In this document: in pieces, positions 1 to 6,028 of the stretch
Numbering within the stretch: position 1 is the stretch's first letter
How the letters are laid out: each line of letters starts with the position of its first letter
Source of the DNA: Coprothermobacter sp.
GTDB taxonomy: Bacteria > Coprothermobacterota > Coprothermobacteria > Coprothermobacterales > Coprothermobacteraceae
DNA: 12,345 bases
NCBI GenBank assembly: GCA_012842545.1
Contig: DUSQ01000007.1
Location: 1-12,345, forward strand
Direction: 5' to 3'
Made by a program: the position numbers and the translations under genes
The notes under the pieces: generated by a model
What the model saw: the letters and a program-made list of their open reading frames with translations, nothing else
Told to the model about the DNA's origin: nothing
Database searches by the model: none

Positions 1-4
1 CAAT

Positions 5-50
5 TTAAACTGAGTTAAACTTTAGTTCAACATTTGGTAATATGTATAAA
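5..50 (+). promoter_or_regulatory. Possible promoter/operator region of the P5C dehydrogenase gene
   Basis: A/T-rich leader with two candidate promoter pairs: TTAAAC (15-20) with TAATAT (38-43), spacing 17, or TTTAGT (21-26) with TATAAA (45-50), spacing 18. TTAAACT occurs twice at a 10-bp pitch (5-11, 15-21), and two small palindromes lie next to each other: AACT-G-AGTT (8-16) and AACT-TT-AGTT (18-27). This could be an operator overlapping the promoter, but such short A/T-rich motifs arise easily by chance. The window edge cuts off anything further upstream. Confidence 0.3.
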
Positions 51-90
51 GGGTGGTGAAAAGACTTCCCTTTAAAGGAGGTAACGAACA

Positions 91-1722
91 ATGAGTGATG
101 CTGGTTTTCACATTCCAGTACCGAAAAACGAGCCGGTACTTTCTTATGCACCAGGTACTCCTGAAAGAGCACAGCTTAAAGCAGAACTAGAGCGCCAAAG
201 CAATTTGACGCTGGAAATTCCTCTCATAATTGGTGGAAAGGAAGTTTACACAGGACGCACAGGAAAAATAGTAATGCCTCATGATCACGGACACGTGCTC
301 GCAACTTATCACAAAGCAGGCCCCGAAGAAACAAAAATGGCCATTAAAGCCGCTCTGGAAGCAAAAAAAGAATGGGCGAGCATGTCATGGGTAGATAGAG
401 CATCCATATTCTTGAAGGCAGCCGAACTCCTTAGTACCAAATACAGACACTTAATAAATGCTGCTACCATGCTAGGCCAGGGCAAAAACGTCTATCAAGC
501 AGAGATTGACGCAGCTTGTGAAAGTATTGATTACCTTAGGTACAATCCTTATTTCGCTTCACTCATCAACCAGTGGGAACCTGTTTCTTCTGGTGACAGC
601 TACAATCGCATGGATTACAGGCCACTAGAAGGCTTTGTCTTTGCAGTTTCACCTTTTAACTTTACTGCCATTGCATTAAACCTAGCCACCGCTCCTGCTT
701 TGATGGGTAATGTAGTAGTTTGGAAACCCGCATCCACAGCTGTGCTATCCAATTACTACTTGATGCAACTTTACAAAGAAGCTGGGCTACCTGATGGCGT
801 CATAAACTTCTTGCCAGGCTCGGGCCCCGACATAAGCAGTGTCGTTTTCAATCACCCTGACTTTGCAGGCTTGCATTTCACCGGTTCAACTTCCACTTTT
901 GATGGCTTCTGGAAAACCATCGTTGAACACATGGACACATACAGAACCTATCCACGTATTGTGGGAGAAACCGGTGGTAAAGACTTTGTAGTTGCACACC
1001 CTTCAGCCGACCCGAAAGCCCTTATAACAGCACTAATACGCGGCGCCTTTGAATACCAGGGACAGAAGTGCTCCGCCGCTTCCAGGGCTTACATCCCACA
1101 GTCGCTTTGGAAAGAAATAAAACAAGAACTTGTGGACCAAACCGAATCTCTACGGATGGGTGACGTTCGTGACTTCCACAATTTCGTAAATGCTGTGATC
1201 GATGAGGCCGCTTTCGATAAGATTATGGGCTACATAGAAAAGGCAAAGAACTCCAATGTGGCAAAAATCATTGCAGGTGGACAAGGTGATAAGAGCAAGG
1301 GCTACTTCATAAGACCCACCATAATCGAAACTGAGGATCCACATTTCGTTACCATGGAAGAAGAAATATTCGGGCCCGTGCTCACAGTGTACGTCTATGA
1401 AGACAGCCAGTATGAGGAAATCCTTCAACTTTGCAATGAGACCTCTCCTTACGGACTAACCGGCAGCATTTTCGCCAACGATAGGAAAGCAATCAACAGA
1501 GCATATGAAGTACTACGATTTGCGGCAGGCAACTTCTACATAAATGACAAGCCCACCGGAGCCGTTGTAGGACAACAGCCTTTCGGTGGTGCTCGCCGCT
1601 CTGGCACAAACGACAAAGCTGGCTCACCATTTAACTTACTCCGTTGGATTTCGCCAAGAACTGTTAAAGAAAATCTCATACCACCAACAAATTGGACTTA
1701 CCCATTCTTGCAAGAAGAGTAA
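91..1722 (+). CDS. pruA: Δ1-pyrroline-5-carboxylate dehydrogenase (L-glutamate γ-semialdehyde dehydrogenase), group 1
   Basis: Aldehyde dehydrogenase superfamily enzyme that oxidises glutamate γ-semialdehyde, in equilibrium with pyrroline-5-carboxylate, to glutamate with NAD(P)+. This is the last step of proline and arginine/ornithine catabolism in the cytoplasm. The 543 residues cover the full ALDH fold: SPFNFTA with the oxyanion Asn near 190, NVVVWKPA (cofactor strand, ~207-214), FTGST (264-268), GETGGKD with the general-base Glu 293, catalytic Cys 327 in GQKCSAASR, and EEIFGPV near the C-terminal third. The stretch YRPLEGFVFAVSPFNF and the long N-terminus (about 45 residues before the ALDH core) are typical of the group 1, ALDH4A1-like P5C dehydrogenases rather than the shorter RocA type. 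The ATG at 91 follows an excellent Shine-Dalgarno, AAAGGAGGT at 74-82. No proline dehydrogenase is adjacent. It is followed by a strong terminator, so it is probably monocistronic here. Family assignment is firm; exact substrate is inferred. Confidence 0.93.
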   Translation: MSDAGFHIPVPKNEPVLSYAPGTPERAQLKAELERQSNLTLEIPLIIGGKEVYTGRTGKIVMPHDHGHVLATYHKAGPEETKMAIKAALEAKKEWASMSWVDRASIFLKAAELLSTKYRHLINAATMLGQGKNVYQAEIDAACESIDYLRYNPYFASLINQWEPVSSGDSYNRMDYRPLEGFVFAVSPFNFTAIALNLATAPALMGNVVVWKPASTAVLSNYYLMQLYKEAGLPDGVINFLPGSGPDISSVVFNHPDFAGLHFTGSTSTFDGFWKTIVEHMDTYRTYPRIVGETGGKDFVVAHPSADPKALITALIRGAFEYQGQKCSAASRAYIPQSLWKEIKQELVDQTESLRMGDVRDFHNFVNAVIDEAAFDKIMGYIEKAKNSNVAKIIAGGQGDKSKGYFIRPTIIETEDPHFVTMEEEIFGPVLTVYVYEDSQYEEILQLCNETSPYGLTGSIFANDRKAINRAYEVLRFAAGNFYINDKPTGAVVGQQPFGGARRSGTNDKAGSPFNLLRWISPRTVKENLIPPTNWTYPFLQEE

Positions 1723-1742
1723 GAAAATAGTAACAAAAGGCC

Positions 1743-1787
1743 ATAAAGAAGGAGGACACCGCTTGGGCGTCCTCCTTCTTTGTTAAT
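1743..1787 (+). terminator. Rho-independent terminator of the P5C dehydrogenase gene
   Basis: A perfect 13-bp inverted repeat (AAAGAAGGAGGAC at 1745-1757, GTCCTCCTTCTTT at 1769-1781) encloses an 11-nt loop and is followed by a T-rich tail (TTTGTTAATT). It starts about 20 bp after the stop codon and insulates the downstream MFS gene. Confidence 0.92.
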
Positions 1788-1809
1788 TCCACAAATACGG
1801 TATTATTCT
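1780..1809 (+). promoter_or_regulatory. Candidate promoter of the MFS gene
   Basis: TTGTTA (1780-1785), in the tail of the preceding terminator, and TATTAT (1801-1806) are 15 bp apart; the overlapping TATTCT (1804-1809) gives 18 bp. With the first -10, transcription would begin at or near 1813, exactly the ATG chosen for the transporter. The spacing is off-optimum for one pair and the -10 is weak for the other, so this is tentative. Confidence 0.4.
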
Positions 1810-1812
1810 TTT

Positions 1813-3219
1813 ATGGCGGAACAGAAACATTTTCCAATAAACCGCTATGCCATTTTGTGGGCCGTTCTCATAGGGAACATCATAGGCCCCATAGATGGGA
1901 GCATGATTAACGTTGTTCTTCCCACACTGAGCGATGCTTTCAGTGTCCCCATGTCTGTAGTGCAGTGGGTACCAATTGTAAACCTAACAGTGGTAAGCGC
2001 TACCATGCTTCTCTTCGGCAAAATAGGAGACGCTGTTAGCTATAGAAAACCATTCCTGTGGGGGTTATGGCTGTTTTGTGCGGCATCTTTTATGGCAGGT
2101 TTTGCTCCGTCCATTGTTTTTCTCATCATCTTTAGAGCACTTCAAGGACTCGGAGCCTCCATGATCATGTCTGTTGTCTTCGCCATTATTACCGCCGTTT
2201 TCCCACCTGATGAGCTTGGTAAAGCCATGGGGATGAATATTTTCACTGTGTCCTTGGGACTGGTAATAGGTCCATTGTTAGCAGGGTTGTTAACAAATTA
2301 TTTGAGCTGGCGCTGGGTATTCTTTGTCGATGGCATTGTAGCCTTAACAGGAATCTTCCTCACACTTAGGTACATACCAAACTTCGAAGGCACAGCTACG
2401 AAAATTGATTATCTGGGTGCGGGGCTGTTCTTTGTGTTTTCATCAACATTCTTACTGCTGGTAAGTCTGTCCTCCAACTACGCATTTAACACACTCAGTA
2501 AAACACTCCTGCTTATTTCCATCTTGTCACTGTTGCTCTTTATTTACTTTGAACAGAGGACCCCTAATGCTTTAGTAAACTTAAAGCTTTTTAGAAATCG
2601 TTCGTTCTCTTTTGGCTTGATAGCGTCAATGTTTACGTTGATTTCTCAATTCATGATGACCTTTGTCCTTCCATTTCGTTTGCAGCGCCTTCTTGGTTAT
2701 CAACCGCATGTCTCAGGACTCATGATCACTGTCTTTCCACTTACGAGCATGATTAGCTCCTTGCTCAGCCACAGCCTCAATACCAGAGTAGCAGACAACA
2801 TTCTTTGCTTTCTCGGTTCCATTGTCTCTGCTATGGGCATAGCGCTGCTTGGGTTTTCAGGCTTGGATACTAGTTTTATTCACCTTGCCTCTGGCCTTGC
2901 CATATATGGCTTTGGTACAGGTTTGTTCCAGTCCGTAAATAGCAAATCCGTCATGGCCACATTGCCAAAAAATTACCTGGGGATAGGCTCTTCGCTACTT
3001 TCCATGATACGCAACATGGGCATGGCTTTGGGCGTTGCTCTGGGAAGCCTAACTCTTTACAGCTTTGTTCCCCACACCATTCTTAGTCAGTCCGCGTACT
3101 TAGGACAGGATTCGTTACTCTTCCTTCAAGGCTTGCGTTATGCCTATCTATTCAGTGCTGGTGTTTCGTTGTTAGCTGCCCTATCTTCTCTGCTTACCAC
3201 TTACAGCCCTGCCCAGTAA
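1813..3219 (+). CDS. MFS drug/solute exporter, DHA2 (14-TM, EmrB/QacA-like) family
   Basis: Integral membrane protein of 468 residues, predicted proton-driven efflux of drugs or other small hydrophobic compounds. Hydrophobic helices run nearly end to end, consistent with 14 segments. Signature motifs: IDGSMINVVLP in helix 1 (27-37, the DHA2 'D1' motif), GKIGDAVSYRK loop motif A (69-79), RALQGLGA motif B (108-115) and GLVIGPLLAG antiporter motif C (149-158), followed by the usual LSWRWVFFV. The frame is open upstream to a TTG at 1780, but that codon lies inside the preceding terminator and adds residues with no membrane or family character. ATG 1813 gives the normal N-terminus (MAEQKHFPINRYAILWA). 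No Shine-Dalgarno precedes 1813, so a leaderless message is possible. No regulator gene is adjacent. Substrate cannot be told from sequence; the family call is firm. Confidence 0.88.
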   Translation: MAEQKHFPINRYAILWAVLIGNIIGPIDGSMINVVLPTLSDAFSVPMSVVQWVPIVNLTVVSATMLLFGKIGDAVSYRKPFLWGLWLFCAASFMAGFAPSIVFLIIFRALQGLGASMIMSVVFAIITAVFPPDELGKAMGMNIFTVSLGLVIGPLLAGLLTNYLSWRWVFFVDGIVALTGIFLTLRYIPNFEGTATKIDYLGAGLFFVFSSTFLLLVSLSSNYAFNTLSKTLLLISILSLLLFIYFEQRTPNALVNLKLFRNRSFSFGLIASMFTLISQFMMTFVLPFRLQRLLGYQPHVSGLMITVFPLTSMISSLLSHSLNTRVADNILCFLGSIVSAMGIALLGFSGLDTSFIHLASGLAIYGFGTGLFQSVNSKSVMATLPKNYLGIGSSLLSMIRNMGMALGVALGSLTLYSFVPHTILSQSAYLGQDSLLFLQGLRYAYLFSAGVSLLAALSSLLTTYSPAQ

Positions 3220-3356
3220 AGCATCGCCATTGATTTTTCCACCGTTAAGAGTAGACAAACAGTGGAGCTCGTTCCGATAACTTTCAAATGGAACAACTGC
3301 TCATGAGAACATGGTCTCCTGACTGAATACTCCTGTGCTTTACGTCGCCTGTGTCA
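3220..3356. other. Intergenic stretch with imperfect hairpin downstream of the MFS gene
   Basis: No gene is visible. An interrupted inverted repeat, GAGC..GTTCC (3265-3275) against GGAAC..GCTC (3290-3302), and a near-palindrome GAGAACATGGTCTC (3305-3318) could form RNA hairpins, but neither is followed by a T-run. A transcription terminator is therefore not convincing. Confidence 0.3.
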
Positions 3357-3362
3357 TATAAT
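3334..3362 (+). promoter_or_regulatory. Promoter of the stalk-domain protein gene
   Basis: A perfect TATAAT (3357-3362) lies 32 bp before the preferred GTG start at 3395. The hexamer 17 bp upstream (TGTGCT, 3334-3339) is a poor -35, so an activator may be needed. The call rests on the -10 and its position. Confidence 0.5.
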
Positions 3363-3381
3363 TATCTCAAAATGGATAATT
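3360..3381. promoter_or_regulatory. Inverted repeat over the -10/start region (possible operator)
   Basis: AATTATC (3360-3366) and GATAATT (3375-3381) form a perfect 7-bp inverted repeat separated by 8 bp. It overlaps the end of TATAAT and the expected transcription start, and ends next to the Shine-Dalgarno. It could bind a dimeric repressor or form a weak 5' leader hairpin; the sequence does not decide which. Confidence 0.4.
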
Positions 3382-3394
3382 CGGGGTGAGAACG

Positions 3395-5755
3395 GTGTTC
3401 AAAAAAACGGTGACTTGGGTATTAGTTTTCTTTCTTGCCTGCTCCGGCATGATCATGGCTAATGAATCAGATGAACCAGTTCCTGAAGAACCAACGATGA
3501 CACCCAGGATAGAGATTGATGACAGCTTAACGTTTCCTAAAGGTGCCACTCTAGAGTTTTACGTGAGTGATGCTTGCCGTGGGAAAAACATCATCGGTGA
3601 CTTTAACGGCGACTATGAAGCACTAAAAACTTACTACGTCAACGGTGCCCTAACTACAACAACTGTGCAAACAGGAGGAAATTACTTTGTCGACTGTTCT
3701 GACATAACACCTCCCAGCTTGGACATCGACAACCCGAATTACATCTACCTGTACAACGTGGACGGCATCGGCAAGATTAACTATGTGGATGATAAGACTC
3801 AAGTTAACGAAGATGCATTGTCTTTTACCATAAACGGCAAACCTGTACATTTTCTCGAAAAGACAAAGGATTACGCAACATTTGAGTTACCACCGGACAT
3901 AAGTGAAGAAAGTGTAGCTGAGCTAACCATATCAGACAACGCAGGAAACAGTATGAAGCTGTCCAGAAAAGTCAAATTGATTCCTAGAACATCTTACTCA
4001 TTTACCATACTTGACAGTGACCGTGAATACTTGAAGATAAAGGTGAATTTCAAGAACCCTGACATCGTACGTATAAAGAGTGCATTAGTTACCACAGAAA
4101 TAAGTCTAAACGGTGCTGCTCGCGATATGGCATACTATCAAGGTAAAGTTGACCAAACAAACAATATCGTTGAGGTTCCCTTCAACATGCATGTGTCTCG
4201 GGGACCCGGGGTAGAAGAGTCCATGTTCAGCTTTGAAATTGAAACCGAATATAACTACGGACCTGCGGAGTTTAGACAAGAGCGTATTTCTTTGCCCATA
4301 GATGCTTTTGGAATGATTCAAGCTTCCATCGAGCAAAGCTCCGTAAAACTCACCGAAGACGGTAAGAAGCTCCTCATAACATGGCAAGGAGTTAATGCTC
4401 CAAAGCTAATAGGCTCAGCAGAAAAGTATCTTGGCAAGATAACCTCCTACACCATAAATATCCAACAGGAGTCTGATAAAACAAGGTCAGTAATAACCGG
4501 ATTTAACGAACTAGTCTTGCATCTGCCTCAACCCGTCTACCACGATTCTGCAAGTCACTCAGTATATTTCGAGCTGCCATCCAGCACCAACACTGCCTTG
4601 TACACCGTGGTACTGGACGTGAAAACCGACAGTGGTATTCTTAGCACCATCGAACTAGGGAATTTAGCCGTTTCGCAAAAAGACCCCATTACGTTAACCG
4701 CCACTCCCCCATATGTAATTAGCAACATCACTATTGGTGATGGCTCTCCAATGGTCAGCAAGAACGGTTTTGTATCGTTCTCCACCCCGCAGGCAGTTCT
4801 ATCGTATCCGTTCTATTCAGGTGTTAGTACCGAAATCAAGCCAGCTGTGGAATATGGCTCCTTCAAAGACAAAGAGATTTACACAGCAACCCTGTCATCA
4901 AATATTCCTGGCTTTGCACCCATAAATGCAGAGGTCATCTTCGGAGGAATATTGGCATTGGAAGTTCCAACAGTCGTTAATGACGCAGAGCTACAAGACA
5001 TTTTAATCAACGGGATTTCCATGAAGGACGCCGACCCAGAAGGTTTTAAGTACACTTTATCCACGAGCCAACTAGTCATAAACGACGTGTATTTTGATAT
5101 GGATATAAAGCTCGTTTATGAGATTAAAGAAGAAAAACAAGCTAAGATTGATCTCATAGTCGGTAAAGGAGGGTCTGTTTCACCCCAGATAAGCAGCGCC
5201 ACAATCGGATCGCAGATTCACTTCACTGTGACACCCGACACACATTACGCAGTTGAAGCCATAAAGATTAACGAACAAGCAATGGCACCAACCACATCTT
5301 TTGACGTAGTTATCCAAGGGAATACTAAGATAGAGGTTAACTTTAAAAGAGTTGACACGGTACTAATCCTAAAAGTCAACGATCCAACCATGATCATTAA
5401 TGGCGAAACCCAGGTAAAACTTGATTCACCTCCCGTCATAAAAAACAGTCGCACGCTTCTGCCCATACGTGCAGTTGCTGAAGCTCTCGGTGCTAAGGTT
5501 GCTTGGAATGAATCAGAAAAGAAGGTAACCATAACCAGTAGTGGCACACTTATAGAGATGTGGATCGGCAAAAGCATGGCTTATTTAAACGGAAAACAGG
5601 TGCCCATAGATACTCAGAATAAAAACGTCGCTCCTGAAATCATAAATGGCAGGACCATGGTACCTGTCAGGTTTGTTGCTGAATCTCTTGGAGCAACGGT
5701 GAACTGGGATGAAAAAACCAAGACAATTACCATAGTGCAAAATCTACTACCCTGA
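3395..5755 (+). CDS. Exported protein with Ig-like region, InlB/Flg_new-type repeat and two copper-amine-oxidase-N ('stalk') repeats
   Basis: Predicted secreted or surface-attached protein of 786 residues; function not recognised. The frame is open to a GTG at 3386, but GTG 3395 is preferred because GGGGTGAG (3383-3390) then acts as Shine-Dalgarno. The N-terminus MFKKTVTWVLVFFLACSG is a signal peptide. FFLAC also fits the broad lipobox pattern (Cys 16), so lipoprotein processing or cleavage after MIMA are both possible. The middle (about 25-580) is β-strand-rich, Ig-like, with phrases such as LTISDNAGNS. About 583-651 (IDLIVGKGGSVSP...IEVNFKR) matches the divergent InlB-B/Flg_new-type repeat. 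About 654-786 holds two stalk units, marked by NSRTLLPIRAVAEALGAKVAW and NGRTMVPVRFVAESLGATVNW, each ending in a VTI/ITI strand. These units resemble copper amine oxidase N-domains but no catalytic domain is present, so the name implies no amine oxidase activity. Only two further cysteines occur, both in the N-terminal part. Confidence 0.85.
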   Translation: MFKKTVTWVLVFFLACSGMIMANESDEPVPEEPTMTPRIEIDDSLTFPKGATLEFYVSDACRGKNIIGDFNGDYEALKTYYVNGALTTTTVQTGGNYFVDCSDITPPSLDIDNPNYIYLYNVDGIGKINYVDDKTQVNEDALSFTINGKPVHFLEKTKDYATFELPPDISEESVAELTISDNAGNSMKLSRKVKLIPRTSYSFTILDSDREYLKIKVNFKNPDIVRIKSALVTTEISLNGAARDMAYYQGKVDQTNNIVEVPFNMHVSRGPGVEESMFSFEIETEYNYGPAEFRQERISLPIDAFGMIQASIEQSSVKLTEDGKKLLITWQGVNAPKLIGSAEKYLGKITSYTINIQQESDKTRSVITGFNELVLHLPQPVYHDSASHSVYFELPSSTNTALYTVVLDVKTDSGILSTIELGNLAVSQKDPITLTATPPYVISNITIGDGSPMVSKNGFVSFSTPQAVLSYPFYSGVSTEIKPAVEYGSFKDKEIYTATLSSNIPGFAPINAEVIFGGILALEVPTVVNDAELQDILINGISMKDADPEGFKYTLSTSQLVINDVYFDMDIKLVYEIKEEKQAKIDLIVGKGGSVSPQISSATIGSQIHFTVTPDTHYAVEAIKINEQAMAPTTSFDVVIQGNTKIEVNFKRVDTVLILKVNDPTMIINGETQVKLDSPPVIKNSRTLLPIRAVAEALGAKVAWNESEKKVTITSSGTLIEMWIGKSMAYLNGKQVPIDTQNKNVAPEIINGRTMVPVRFVAESLGATVNWDEKTKTITIVQNLLP

Positions 5756-5905
5756 CAACCGGAATTTCTTCGTGAGATTTGCCGTTTCACACTAGAGAGA
5801 AACTTTTTCCTAAAAACAGCTAATTTGTTGCGGCTTGTATGTCCATGAGAAAGCTAGAATATCGCTTCCTTAAGCCTGCCTGACTATGGCCACTCCAAAG
5901 AAGTA

Positions 5906-5928
5906 AAAGCAACCTTCGGCTTTATTTT
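5906..5928 (+). terminator. Weak candidate terminator in the stalk protein-AOR gap
   Basis: AAAGC (5906-5910) pairs with GCTTT (5919-5923) around an 8-nt loop and is followed by ATTTTGC. The 5-bp stem is short and it lies 150 bp after the stop codon, so this is only a possibility. The rest of the gap 5756-6028 shows no gene and no clear promoter for the AOR gene; GTGTG/CACAC (5954-5958, 5965-5969) is another small hairpin there. Confidence 0.25.
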
Positions 5929-5983
5929 GCTCTTGTACCGGACCCTGTGTTCAGTGTGCGCAACCACACGAAAAAGGTGCTAT

Positions 5984-6001
5984 CTTTAACAGTAGTTTAA
6001 G
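5984..6001. promoter_or_regulatory. Near-palindrome upstream of the AOR gene
   Basis: CTTTAAC-AGTA-GTTTAAG is a 7-bp inverted repeat with one mismatch, ending 12 bp before the Shine-Dalgarno of the AOR gene. Read on the opposite strand it contains TTAAACT-ACT-GTTAAA, close to TTAAACT-GA-GTTAAA at 5-19 upstream of the P5C dehydrogenase gene. It is a possible shared regulator site, but the motif is A/T-rich and unproven. Confidence 0.25.
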
Positions 6002-6028
6002 TGGAAAACCATAGGGAGGTAGGTAACT

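Noticed and set aside
1150..1428. Minus-strand open frame of 92 codons inside the P5C dehydrogenase gene
   Set aside because: It lies antisense to conserved ALDH coding sequence, its product (His/Cys-rich) is not protein-like and it has no ribosome binding site. It is a shadow frame, like the antisense frames in the stalk protein and AOR genes.
1586..1786. Plus-strand open frame overlapping the end of the P5C dehydrogenase gene
   Set aside because: It runs out of frame through the ALDH C-terminus and across the terminator hairpin; the translation is merely the hairpin and a shifted ALDH sequence.
5756..6028. Molybdenum/tungsten cofactor riboswitch upstream of the AOR gene
   Set aside because: Only small hairpins (GTGTG/CACAC, AAAGC/GCTTT) are visible, and I could not find the conserved multi-stem layout of such an RNA. 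A covariance model search would be decisive.
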